Positions 31,509 to 45,183 of a DNA stretch of 64,000 bases are shown one piece after another. Below the pieces are notes generated by a model. It made no database searches. It was not told the DNA's origin and saw nothing but the letters and a program-made list of their open reading frames with translations. The position numbers were made by a program, and so were the translations under genes. Origin of the DNA: Phallusia mammillata (taxonomy: Eukaryota > Chordata > Ascidiacea > Phlebobranchia > Ascidiidae); the NCBI GenBank assembly GCA_003260075.1, contig QLIY01000114.1, positions 177,238 through 241,237 of the forward strand. Direction: 5' to 3'. Positions within the stretch are counted from its first letter, which is position 1. The number at the start of each line of letters is the position of its first letter.

Positions 31509-32812
31509 TTACGGATCCGCTCTCATCATCCCACTGTTGCCTGCAAATTGACAGCATTATAAATTAACTTAGAATATGCCGAATACAATTTTTAAACAAA
31601 GAGCACACAGCAAATACCACTTAAGAGGCAGACTTATTCGTACAATGGCGGTAGAGCTAGCGTAAGAAATCTCAAAGAACAAAGTTTGCTAAGTAGCCTA
31701 CTGATAGATTATTATCATTGAGACTGTAGGGATCTCGACATTTAGTTTCCTGTCCTATCTCAGTTCCTATCGATAGGAACCAAGTTTGTAAGCCCCCCCC
31801 CCTCAAAGAACAAAGTTTGCTAAGTAGCCTACTGATAGATTATTATCATTCAGACTGTCCTATCTCAGTTCCTATCGATAGGAACCAAGTTTTTTTGGTT
31901 TATTGCTATTTTTATTATTAAACCTCACTTCAACGCTAATAGCAATAACAGTCAACATTTTTAAACAATTTTGCTTTTGGATATTCCTTAATGCCTTTTG
32001 TGCCTTCTATCGGTATTTAGCCAAACTTGTCTGTTGTGAGTTCTTACGCTACTTTACCTGCAAAGGCCTTCTCAAAGAGTAGCTTTGAAAATATTGTTCA
32101 GTGATTTTGGTGGATTATATCAATAGCACAAATATTTTAATTCTTTTCAAAGGGGGAATCTAGTTTGGTATTATGTATGTTTTTACTTACCTGGGCAACT
32201 GTTACACGAGCAACGTTCAATGTTTGGGACTTCAACCAAACGCTCGCTACCGTCCGAGCAGTGAAGCGTAACAGTCACGTGGCTATATTGCTCGCTAACG
32301 TGATGCGTGCAGCATTCGCAAGTTGAGTGTATAAAAGGTTCCTGTGAAAATCAAAGTAGAATTTCAACGTCTTTTATGGTGTCAGTGGACAGAAATTGTA
32401 TGTTACTTATTATGGTAGAAATCCACAAATTTTAATCCAACTTATGGCAAAAAATTGAAATTAATAATATTGTATGTTGTTTGCGACATACGTAAGGTCC
32501 CCCCCCCCTTGAGTGTATAAAAGGTTCCTGTGAAAATCAAAGTAGAATTTCAACGTTTTTTACGGTGTCAGTGGACAGAAATTGTATGTTACTTATTATG
32601 GTAGATCCACAAATTTTAATCCAACTTATGGCAAAAAATTGAAATTAAAAATATTGTATGTTGTTTGCGACTTACGTAAGGGAGCACGTGGACCGACGAC
32701 CGGCAGCTTCCCGCGCAAAATCGAATCTCTGTATCACGTGACGTGCATCCGTCCAATGAGAAGTTCCTCTTCTCTGTGTGAATTTGGCACTTTGGCAGGA
32801 GCGTTGGTTGAA
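31509..32812 (-). CDS. C-terminal cystine knot (CTCK) and stop of the SCO-spondin-like protein
   Basis: Three exons: 32812-32676 ([19 protein letters not shown], then [15 protein letters not shown]), 32341-32191 ([28 protein letters not shown], then [11 protein letters not shown]) and 31540-31509 (NSGMMRADP, stop). The Cys spacing C...C...C-x-G-x-C...C-x-C-C...C...C-x-C is that of the cystine knot at the end of SCO-spondin, mucins and von Willebrand factor, used for disulphide dimerisation. Phases 1/0/1 join correctly. Partial haplotype copies of the first exon (33197-33253) and of the region before the second (32509-32660) flank C-runs. Confidence 0.9.
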
Positions 32813-35800
32813 CTGGAAAGTTATGCAGTGGTATGAGAGAAAGTATAAAAATACGAAAATAGGCTATTTGTTTTAATGTCCGACTTCGATGAATCTATTG
32901 AACTAAGAATAAAGGTAATATAGTGTTGGGAGATTTGTACTGACTACATTCAATTGCAGAGCACCTTAATTTCACCAAAAGACAACGAAAAAGTCCGAGA
33001 AAGTGAGATATACTGCTTACGATACATTATTTTCCCCGAGTTGAACTGTGAAATTCATGTTGGGTTCAGGCATGAGTTTCGAAAAGAGTTTCAACTCTTA
33101 AAGTTTGGGTTTGTATTAAAACAAATATATATGTACACCTTAACATACACAGGGGTCTACTTTTACCTCTTTTTTCTTTGCAATCCCCCCCCCCCAATGA
33201 GAAGTTCCTCTTCTCTGTGTGAATTTGGCACTTTGGCAGGAGTGTTGGTTGAACTGGAAAGTTATGCAGTGGTATGAAAGAAAGTAGAAAAATACGAAAA
33301 TAGGCTATTTGTTTTAATGTGTGACTTCGTTGGATCTATTAAACTAAGAATAAAGATAGTATTGTGGGTTGGGAGATTTGTACTGACTACATTCAATTGC
33401 ATAGCACCTTAATTTCGCCAACAGACAACGAAAAACTAGAAAAAGTGAAATATGCTGATTACACTACATTATTTTTCCAGAGTTAAACAAAATTATGTGT
33501 GGATGTGTGGACATACATAGGGGTCTACTTGTACCTGATTTTTTCTTTGCATCGCCAAAAATTGCACTTTAAACTAAATATCAGAATTTTCTAACTCGTT
33601 GCTTGGTAAATAAGGACTATAATAAACCTTGGGTCGATTGATTTAATTCATGAAAAACATTCACCCATTCGTCCTTAAGATTTGAATATGATACTTATGA
33701 TGCTGTTGGCGAAATATGTATGTTTCAAAATCTCAAAAACAAATGCCTTTTTCGTGAACTTAAATCAACAGCAAAATTATTGTTACCCCCCCCCCTTGTA
33801 CTTTAAATTTACAATTAGAATTTCCCAACTCGTTGCTTGGTAGATAAAAGACCATAATAAACCTTGTGTCTATTGATTTATGTTCACGAAAAACATTCAC
33901 TCATTCGTGCTCACGATTTGAATATGATACTAATAATGTTGTTCACGATTTGAATATGATACTAATAAAGTCGAAATATATGCATCTTTAAACCTTAAAC
34001 ACAAATGCATTTTTCATGAACTTAAACCAAAAGGCAAAATTGCTGTTTTGATTCTCTTATCTATTTCTCACAAGTCTAGTGTTACGCCAATGCTAAAATA
34101 TACCTGATTCCGGCTGACAAGTTGCACAGCACTCCTTGCCTTTCTTTACTTTTATCTCTCCCTCACGACATGTGACCTCATCGCACGTGACGTCATCGCA
34201 TGACGTAGGTATAGGTGCCGTGGTCGTGTGTTCTTGGTCGGGACAGGGCACCCTGCTTTCGTTACAGTTTCGAATTTCCAAAGTTGTGACGTCAGATGAG
34301 CAGTGCTGGTCCGACACGCATGAGCGGGCACGACTTTGTGTCGAGTCTGCAAAGATTTGTTGGATTTTGAGAATATTATTATTTTTGCTTGTTGCATCAT
34401 AAGCTTTGGGCAGCGGGATAAGCACTTAGTTAGCTTTATATCAATAGGACTTGCCGACCCGTCCCTCCCCTAGGTACTGTTTATTTCTCCCAGAAAACTG
34501 TCATAAAAGTTCGTGGAGTTTAATAAAAAAACGAAAGATCGCTCTAAGCTTAAACGTTTTGAAATGTATTGTTATCGGCCTTCGCTAAGAAATTTATGAA
34601 ATTACCATAGGACTAACAATTCCTTATTAATAGAACTAGAAGTACAACAGCAATCCTTCGGATCCCCCCCCCCTGTGACCTCATCGCACGTGACGTCATC
34701 GCATGACGTAGGTATAGGTGCTGTGGTCGTGTGTTCTTGGTCGGGACAGGGCACCCTGCTTTCGTTGCAGTTTCGAATTTCCAAAGTTGTGACGTCAGAT
34801 GAACAATGCTGGTCCGACACGCATGAGCGGGCACGACTTTGTGTCGAGTCTGCAAAGATTTGTTGGATTTTGAGAATATTATTATTTTTGCTTGTTGTAT
34901 ATCATAAGCTTTGGGCGGCGGGATAAGCACTTAGCTTTTTATCATTAGGACTTGCAGACCCGTCCTCCCCTAGGTACTGTTTATTTCTCACAGGAAACGG
35001 TCATAAATGTTCATGGAGTTTAATTAATAGCAAAAGATCGCTCTAAGCTTAAACGTTTTTAAATGTATTGTTATCGGCGTTCGCTAAGAAATTCATGAAA
35101 TGAACATATGACTAACAATTCCTTATTAATAGAACTAGAAGTACAACAGCAATCCTTTTTTTAGAAAGGCTATGTCTAAAATATTATGGACACATAAACC
35201 GACATCCCGAAACTTTGGAATATTTGTCACACAGTCAAGAAGGAGGTATAGACTGCAATACGTTAAACGAATTAAACACACAGTGGATGCTACATTACTA
35301 GCTGAGCTAATTCCAAGCTACTCGAACGGACAGAATTGGAAAGGAATTTTTGACATAGTCAACCCAGTGGTTCTCAACCTGTGATTCAAGTCAGATCAGG
35401 AAATGAAACTTAACAGACCCAAAAATCAGCCTTGGATTTGTGTAAAACTGTGTTTTCAGCGTTCCTTCAAAGGAATTTGAATTTGAATTGCTAACCTTGC
35501 CTGTTTCAGAAATGTACTAGACTAGTCAAAAAAACAGGCTAGCTCTTGATCTGCCCACTCAAACAGGATTTATGTGGTACGCAGCGAGATAAAAAGTGGT
35601 CAGGTGGTACGCGAACAATATAAGGTTGAGAACTACTGGTCTAACCGCTAAGCGGATGACACTTTATATGTATCACCCCCCCCCCTGGAATATTTGTCAC
35701 ACAGTCAAGAAGGAGGTATAGACTGCAATACGTAAAACGAATTAAACACACAGTGGATGCTACATTACTAGCTGAGCAAATTCCAAGCTACTCGAACGGA

Positions 35801-38800
35801 CAGAATTGGAAAGAAATTTTTGACATAATCTAATCCAGTGGTTCTCAACCTATGATTCAAGTCAGATCACGAAATGCAACTTAACAGGCCAAAAAATCAG
35901 CCTTGGATTTGTGTAAAACTGTGTTTTTAGCGTTCCTTTAAAGGAATTTGAATTTGAATTGCTAACCTTGCCTGTTTCAGAAATGTACTAGACTAGTCAG
36001 GAAGAAAAGGCTACCTCTTGGTCTGCCCACCCAAACAGGATTTATATGGTACGCAGCCAGGTAAAAAGTCGTCAGGTGGCACGCAAACAATATAAGGTTG
36101 AGAAGCATTGGTCTAACCGCTAAACGGATGACACTTTATATGTATCACAAGCTGGTGATTAGGTCACAACGTACTTGCGCCGCAAGTGGTCAAACAAGAG
36201 CTCCACGTGGACCACTCCGTCCAGCAGATGTTGCTACACTCAACAGAACCGTTTGTGGAACATCGGCATTCCTGACAAGGTCCCTGTTTCCACACCTGAA
36301 AAATTAAAACAAATAATTTTAACATACTGCTAAGGGTAAAGTACAAAGCTTCTTGATGCAACTAATTTCGTTACACTTACCTCAGCTTCATAATCCGGCC
36401 CTTCGCATTGCCCACAAGGTAGCAGGTCGCAGTTTTCGGTTTCCATGGCACCCGCGTCACATGAATCGTCGTCATTCGAAGAAGTGCGGAAACGGAATCG
36501 ACTGACCGGAGTTGACTCAGCTGGAAAATGGTTACAGACTATTATGTCTGAAGAAGCCCTACCGTTCTGGTGGGGAAAACGTTGGCAAAAATACAAGTTT
36601 TTGAAACAACAACTAGTATTTTGTTTAGCATTGCACCAGTTTGTTGAACATTATTTTTTTTCGCATATTTTTTTTTCTTTTTCACAAACAGCCCCCCCCC
36701 CGCTACACTCAACAGAACCGTTTGTGGAACATCGGCATTCCTGACAAGGACCCTGTTTCCACACCTGAAAAATTAAAACAAATGAATCTAACATACTGCT
36801 AAGGGTAAAGCACAAAGCTTCTTGATGCAATTAATGTCGTTACACTTGCCTTAGCTTCATAATCCGGCCCTTCGCATTGCCCACAAGGTGGCAGGTTGCA
36901 GTTTTCGGTTTCCATGGCACCCGCGTCACATGAATCGTCGTCATTCGAAGCAGTGCGGAAACGGAATCGGCTGACCGGAGTTGACTCAGCTGACAAATAG
37001 TTACAGTCCATTTTGTCTTGTGGCAATTTTATCACAAACGCACAAACAGCAAAATGTTCTCATCTCTTACCTTGACATGTGGCGTTGCAGCTTGTCCATG
37101 AACTCCAGTGACCCCATTCGCACGTGTCACGTGACTCACAGTCTACGTCGTCACAAGCAACGCGGCCAATCGAGCAGGTACAGTTTGACCTTAAGTAATC
37201 ACAAATGTGTGTTTTTTTTCTTGTGACATAAAAAAGAAACTCATACAATTTGATTGACAAGTGTTGCGACTAAAAGCAAAGCAGCGACACCATACCTGCA
37301 AACTTGGCCATTTTTCTCGACACTAGATTCCACCCAGGTGACGCCCGTTTGCCTGTGGCGTTCTTCCCCGTCCACACACTCGCACTGATGCGCACTCACA
37401 CACTGATTCATGCTCTCCTCGCCGATTTGCAGCAGTTTTCCGCCCCCGCACACACATACGAGTGAACACTCGTCCGGGTCGCACTTTATTGACGACTCTG
37501 CAATATGAAAGTTGGTACTTGGTAAAATGAGAATTTTTTGTGACAAAACAATTCAGAAAGGCAATCGACCAGATGGTCAAGTGGTTATAGCGCAACCGCC
37601 CTGTGTTTTCATTATGATGGGTTGAAGTAAATTAAAGTCGAAAAAAATCAAATAAAAAAGATTTAACGGACTAGCAATAAACATACAGCTTAGCGGCGGA
37701 CTCACATATCACATTTAGGCGTTGTCCGCCCACCGAGGATAAAAATGAAACAAAGAAACGATTTTACGCTTTTAACATGCTAAATCGAGATTTTTACCGG
37801 TCGCAAGTTCGAAACATGTACGGGGTAGACGTAGAGCCAATAGGCTGTCGACACGTCGGCACTCGTCGCAGTTACGTTTTAACGTCATCCCAGGTGGACA
37901 TTGATCCGTTGACGTGACATTTGGACATGGCGTCAGATAACATATTCGTGACTGATTTTTCTCGCCTGTTGAGAAAGATAAAAGTCGGGTAAAAGCAATG
38001 TTGGAGATTTTTGCAAAGTTTGACTAAACAGTTGTACAAAACGACGATTACGTCACTTTAGTGGCACTTTATTCACTCTAACGCAGTGGTTCTTAACTCG
38101 TTTCAGGCCATAGACCACCAATTCAAATAAATAAACTTTCGTCGGATTCTAAACGAAGCGTTCTAGATTATTTCATTATCCACCCACCTGTACATACACC
38201 GGATTCGGTTCCATTGTTACAAGTTCTAGTTCTTGTCTGACTCCCTTCACCACACCCGCCGTGGCAGATTGACCAACTTCCCCATGTACTCCAATGGTGT
38301 GTTGTAATGTTGGCACATTGTTTCCCATGACATACACGTCTTTGTTCTTCGAATAACTGCGAGTCGGATAAACTGGCATTGCAGTGGGTGATAGAGACAC
38401 TGGAATAAAACATACGATGTTGTTTCTCATATCCAATGTATAGCTCTCTTGGTTTTAGCGGTGAGTCGTTATTGTAAGGTTATTGGACTTTAAAGATTTT
38501 AAAAACACAGTCTGAGCTTAAACCTAAAGTTAGGTATGTTTGTTGGGTTTATTTGACAATGTAAAAATTGTAGCCTAAAAGTGTTGGGCTAAATTCCTGA
38601 ATAGTTGATAAAAAACAATATATGAAGCTGACATATGCTGGCCTATTTTACGTGAGTAATATCTTATTATAAGTCCAAGGTATTAGGTGCTTTTTATCAT
38701 AAATATGTGACACCCAAACGCCAAACAGTTCAGTTCAGATTATGGACAGGATAATTCCACAAAAGTATGTTCTTACCGTTGGGTGGCGTTATAGCACACT

Positions 38801-41800
38801 CTCTGACGGCTTTGAAACCCAACGTCACATGACTCACTGCACCCAGTCCATTGCGACCAGGTTGTAAAGGACGGCGGACAAGGTGAACTTGAATAAAAAA
38901 AAGAGTATGTTAATGCCTTGTCACCTATGATAGGTTTTCAGTTTTTTTGTGCCAGTTACACACATCACAGTCTTTTTTACTATTTATTACACACAGTGGT
39001 GGGATTCAAATTGTTTGTCAGCCGGTTCTTTCACAAAAATCCTAATTTCAGCCAGTTCATTGAAAGTAAATTCATACAGTAACCAGTAATGCTAACTGGT
39101 TCGCTGATCTCATAAAACCGGTGCGAACCGGCTGAATCCCACCACTGATTACACATCATTTTATAAGATTAAATCGTTTATTGGAATAAAAACGCATATG
39201 GTTATCTAAAGTTAGATATTTTTGCATTCAACCTCTCATCAAATTACCTAAAAGTGCAAAGATGAGGTTTAACAGACATGCTTTAAAATTCGTATTCAAA
39301 TAGAAAACAATTTAAATTAAAAATTAGAGTTAACGGTTTCAAAACCATAACTTACCTGGGAATGCATCTGATAATTTGCCTCAAATTTTGCTCATCGCAA
39401 ACGTTGCCATGACGGCAAGCTCGTGACCTCATCCTGACCCCTCTTTGACCTCCACAAGTCTCGCTGCAGCCGCTCCACCCCTGCCACGCCCCCATCGTGC
39501 ACGACACGTCATCATTGCATGACGTCCCCTGATGACGTCATCAAATGAATTTGGGAAAAAAAAACGAACAAGTATTTTTTGCCATAATTTTAAGCGATAG
39601 TGATGACGTCATTATGATGTTGTTTTTCGAAAATGACGCAATAAAATGACGAAACTACTTTATTACTTTTATGAAAAACTTTTTTTGAACTTACCTCAAC
39701 CGACGTTCCAACGCATTGTTGTTTGTCCTTCAAACAAATTCGGTTTCTCTGTTTCCGACCGCCTTGGCAAGTAGCTAAAGCAAAGAATAAAGAAAATTCT
39801 AGTTTTTTTAGCCCATACCTTACTTGTGATGTGATATCTTGAGAAAGTTTTAAAAAATCTCAAACATGACAAAATTTGAATACATTGTCTTCTTTTTTCT
39901 TGTTTACATTACATTTAGGCCAAAACAATCAAAAAATAACATAAACGTACCGCTACATTGGCTCCAATCTGTCCATGGATTCCATCCTTCGTCTCCGGTA
40001 CAATTTACGATATCTAAAATATAATAATTTTAAGTTTAAATGAGTTATTTTGTTAAACGTTTCCCCCAATAAACAGGCATTGTATGTTGCCCCCTTTCAA
40101 CAATAAATTCATTTACGTTTACCTGATTCTGTAGAGCATTTAATCATTCCTCTTAATCCACATGTACACTGTTTGCAGTTGTGTTGGAAACTTTCGTTAA
40201 AACGGTAATGATTGAAACCTAAACAAACATGCAAATTGTTAATATATTTCTGTTTAGCAGAAAAAATAATATTTCTGTTTGTTTTGTTTTTTTATGACCA
40301 AAACAACAAACTGCACTCAATTAAATAAAATTTAGATACATAATAAAAAGTTTTGAATAATAATTATACAAAGCGTCGCTTTTTATAATTGACTTCAGGG
40401 CTCATTTTAAAACAAACTCATGACTTCAGCGCGGGATTATTACGTCACTAGCGCAATTTGAAGCAAAAAAACTTGAATATCAATTACCCCCAGTCGATGG
40501 AAATGTGAAACACGAACACCGTTCGGGTTGAACGCACTCGAAGCCTTCGTCTCGGTCCAACGGATTCAGTAGCATGCCGTTTGGACAAATGCATTGTGGG
40601 ACACATTTATCCCATCTTCGTTTCCGGTCTGAAAACACGAGAGGTCAAATTTACAAACAAATTATCAAATTTTGCTAATTCAGTAATACGGCCATAGTAT
40701 GGCCTAGAAAAATCTAGCCTGCGGTGGGATTCGAACCCATGACAGGAGCTCTTTTGGGACTCGCGCTCTACCAACTGAGTTACGCAGGCTCAGCGGTGAA
40801 CCTCACCCCAAGAATTCATGATCATCTTAACTCAGTAGAGTATTACAAACAAATACAAAAATTGGAATGAACAACGAAGTGAAAACGAGGGTCTTATTAA
40901 ACCTCTTTTCATTAAAGGTTAAATGCCTGCTTCGAACGCGTGACAAACTATTTTGGCTTAGGAGCTTCCAATGTTTAACGATTTTAGGCAAATCCATCTC
41001 AAAACTAAGTTGCTTGTTCAAGTCAACAAGGAAACTACAGTTATTTTTCGAGCGAACATCGAAAACGTATTTGTCGTTTTTTGAATCTTACTTGTCAGGT
41101 CCGAACTATCATCGTCGTCTTGACCCAGGCATTGCACATTCGGCGAAAACCCGAGACATGTTTTTGGGCAACTTTGCTCAATGGCGCCACCACATGGAGA
41201 CAACACAAGACCTGGAGGACATTTAAGACCACACTTGGTAACACTCCATCTGAAATTTGAATCAACTTATTTGTTTTACTGAAGAGCTAGTGGAAAGTGT
41301 TTTCTTTGTGGCAATTTTACTAACCTGCAAGGTTTCGTTTGCACCATCACCCCGTCACATCCCAGTGACGTCATGCACTGACGTCGCCGCATACTGTACG
41401 ATTTCATACACGTACACCCCCCCCCCCAGTGTTTTCTTTGTGGCAATTTTACTAACCTGCAAGGTTTCGTTTGCATCATCACCCCGTCACATCCCAGTGA
41501 CGTCATGCACTGACGTCGTCGCATACTGTACGATTTCATACACGTGCAGTCCGTCCACGGACCCCATTGACCCCAAGTTTGGACCCTATGAGGCGGCAGT
41601 TTACATCCTTGGAGGGCTGGACAGGGGACGGTGTGTATTTCAACTGGCATGGGGAAGTTGTTTGTAACGGTGCAACTCGTGTTGACCTTTGAACCCTCGC
41701 ATTCGCAAGATCTGACCCTTGACCTATTGTGGCGTTGACATGAGCTGCAATACAATTTTGTTTAAACGGTTAGACGGCAGTGTTTAAAAATTTAAATGGA

Positions 41801-43233
41801 AACAATAGGGTTACAATTAACGTTTATAACTTATTGGTTAGGGCATTGGTTCCAAAACGGGGCCCCCCCCCCCGTGTTGACCTTTGAACCCTCGCATTCG
41901 CAAGATCTGACCCTTGACCTGTTGTGGGGTTGACATGATCTGCAATGCAATTTTGTTTAAACGGTTAGACGGCAGTGTTTAAACATTTGATTGGAAACAA
42001 TAGGGTTACAATTAACGTTTACAACTTATTGGTTAGGGCAGTGGTTCAAAAACGGGAAGAAATTCCTCCCAAGAGAGGATTTTTTAAAACTGGTGGGGAG
42101 GAATTTACTTTGATTTTACCATGAGGTTTGTATATAAAGACAGAAGCTATAGGAACCTGTGAAATTGACAAAATACCCAATTTTAAATGACCTTTGTATG
42201 GTTTAGCATCTACTATGCAGTATATTGGGGAGAAAAAGGAAGGAATTCGTCGAAAAAGGTTAGAAACCACTGGGTTGGGGCATTTTTCTGAGACGCGGTT
42301 TAAATAAATATGATACGTTAATTGTCTGGTGGTAGCTTACTTCATACAAGATGACCAATGTGACCATTCGCATAAACTCTTTCCCCCCCCCCAAACTGGT
42401 GGGGAGGAATTTACTTTGATTTTACCATGAGGTTTGTATACAGAGACAGAAGCTGTAAGAACCTGCGAAATTGATAAAATACCCAATTTTAAATGACCTT
42501 TGTATGGTTTAGCATCTACTATGCAATATATTGGGGAGAAAAGGGAAGGAATTCGTCGAAAAAGGTTGGAAACCACTGGGTTGGGGCATTTTTCTGAGAT
42601 GCAGTTTAAAAAAATATGATACGTTAACTGTCTAATGGTAACTTACTTCATACAAGATGACCAATGTGACCATTCGCATAAACTCTTCTCCACATTTTCC
42701 GTTGAATTCTTGCAGGTTATGGATCCGTTCATACATTTACAATCGTAGTTACAAAGAGTTGGTCGTATAAATTCCTGTAGAAAGTATTTTTTGTAAGGCA
42801 GGAAAACACACTGATTTGTTTAATATTATGAATAGGGTTATGTCAAAACCTTTAGTCTATATCGCGGAAAAAAGTATCTGATTTATAGTTTTTATATTTT
42901 TGTGTCCCCCCCCCCATTTTCCGTTGAATTCTTGCAGGTTATGGATCCGTTCATACATTTACAGTCGTAGTTACAAAGAGTTGGTCGCATAAATTCCTGT
43001 AGAAAGTTTTTTTTGTAAGGCAGGAAAACACACTGATTTATTAATATTGTGAATAGGGTTATGTCAAAATCTCTAGTATATATCGTGGAAAAGTATCTGA
43101 TTTATAGTTTTTATATTTTTGTGAATAAATTTTATTTTCAATTTAAGTTGTTCACCTCATTGTTCGCATAGAAAGTTCTAGAAATTACGTCATAACAGCC
43201 ACATTCCTGCTGACTCACGCAAGCCGAACGATC

Positions 43234-43320
<87 letters not shown>

Positions 43321-45130
43321 ATATGGGTCTGCATTCGCTGTAGCGACTTCCAGAAATCACGTGCTCGCAGTGGCTGTCAGTAGAGGGCGACAGAGAGGTC
43401 CCGTTGCAAACACTTCGGGAGTTTTGCGTCTCACAAATGCCAAATTCTCTGTCTTTGCCTGGGCATGCATAACCTGCAAATGCAGTCAATGATGTAATTT
43501 GACTGATTCAGAAATACTATTGCTACAAAATATTGTATACGGTCTTTGAAAATGTTTTTTGACACACTTTTCCTTTTTGGAGGAACGGTTTTAGTTACTT
43601 TTTCAATTAATGGGTGCACGCGACTCCAATAAAGACGAGTATACCCGAGTCAAAACTCGCCTGGACTCTGGCTGTGACTTAGGAGTAGTTTTCTAAATTC
43701 ACTCGATACAGTTTAAATTGTGTTACTCGAGTCAAGGGAGTTTTTGAACATATAATTCGATTCAAGTAAAGGGTATCTGGCGAGTTACAACTCTGTTTTC
43801 GGTTCGAGTCCTATACGAGTCATGCCCGAATTTGGAGACTCCAATTACGTCTCTGACTCGACTTACGTGCTTGACTGGAATAATCCCGATAGCGTTTGCA
43901 AGTTTAATATAGTTTTAGTCTAATTGATTTCAAAGTTATAAAAAATTACTCGTGTCTTAGACCAGTGTGGTCCAACTTTATATTGTTGCAGGCCATTCAA
44001 AATCGTTAACTTACTACGCAGGCCAAGGTTTAAATTTATGCTGGAAAGACTTTTTTTTTCTACCCCCCCCCCACTCAGCACTTTTCCGCTAGGACAGTAG
44101 CATCCGGGAGTGCAAGACGTCTGGCAAACCTAAAAATCATCTAACTTGTTGAACAAGCAAAAGAAAAAAACTGCTTCGAAAGACACCTCGACAGTTATAC
44201 CTTCATAAAAAGATAAATATGAGGCTACCTTGGGCTAAAAAGAAAAGATCTGTTAAAAAACGAGTGAAGGTAACATTACCTTCTGTCCTTCGCACGTCTT
44301 AAAACCCCCCCCCCACTCAGCACTTTTCCGCTAGGACAGTAGCATCCGGGAGTGCAAGACGTTTGGCAAACCTAAAAAGCATCTCACTTGTTGAAAACAC
44401 AAGACAAAACTGCTTTAAAAAATACGTCGGCAATTAAACCTTCATAAAAAGAGAAATATGAGGCTAGCTTGGCCTAAAAAGAAAAGATCTGTTTAAAAAC
44501 GAGTGTTTTTTCCCAAGGTGACATTACCTTCCGTCCTTCGCACGTCTCAAAGCATATGGGTCTGCATTCGCTGTAGCGACTTCCAGAAATCACGTGCTCG
44601 CAGTGGCTGTCAGTAGTGGGCGGCAGAGAGGTCCCGTTGCAAACACTTCGCGAGTTTTGCGTCTCACAAATGCCAAATTCTTTGTCTTTGCCTGGGCATG
44701 CATAACCTGCAAATTCAGTCAATGATTATTTGACTTATTCAGAAAAATACTACTGGGAGAAAATATTGTATGTGGTCGTTGTAAAAAGTTTTTTGACAGA
44801 CTTTTCATTTTTTTCAGGAACCCAAAGATTNGCTGTCTTAGACAAAGGACTTTGTATTATTTGTAAGCGAATGTGAAGTATGACAAAACGCAGTGGGATA
44901 AAAAATATTAATTTTAGGAGCAAAAAACTCTCAGAAAACAAACTGTACACTGCTTAGACTAAAAGCTATGTTAAATATGCAACCTGGTGGGCAAAATGTT
45001 TGTTCTATATTTAAAAGAATCAATTGAAACTTAACACAAACCTTCCAAACAGACCCGTGTTCTGATTCGAAATCCACCAACTCCGTACCACGTGGTGTTA
45101 GCCTGACACGTGACCGAACATTCTGACCAG

Positions 45131-45183
<53 letters not shown>

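Noticed and set aside
40717-40789. Functional tRNA gene
   Set aside because: Acceptor, D- and T-arms are good, but the anticodon stem fails, T33 is missing, and the flank is shared with a dispersed copy at 47130.
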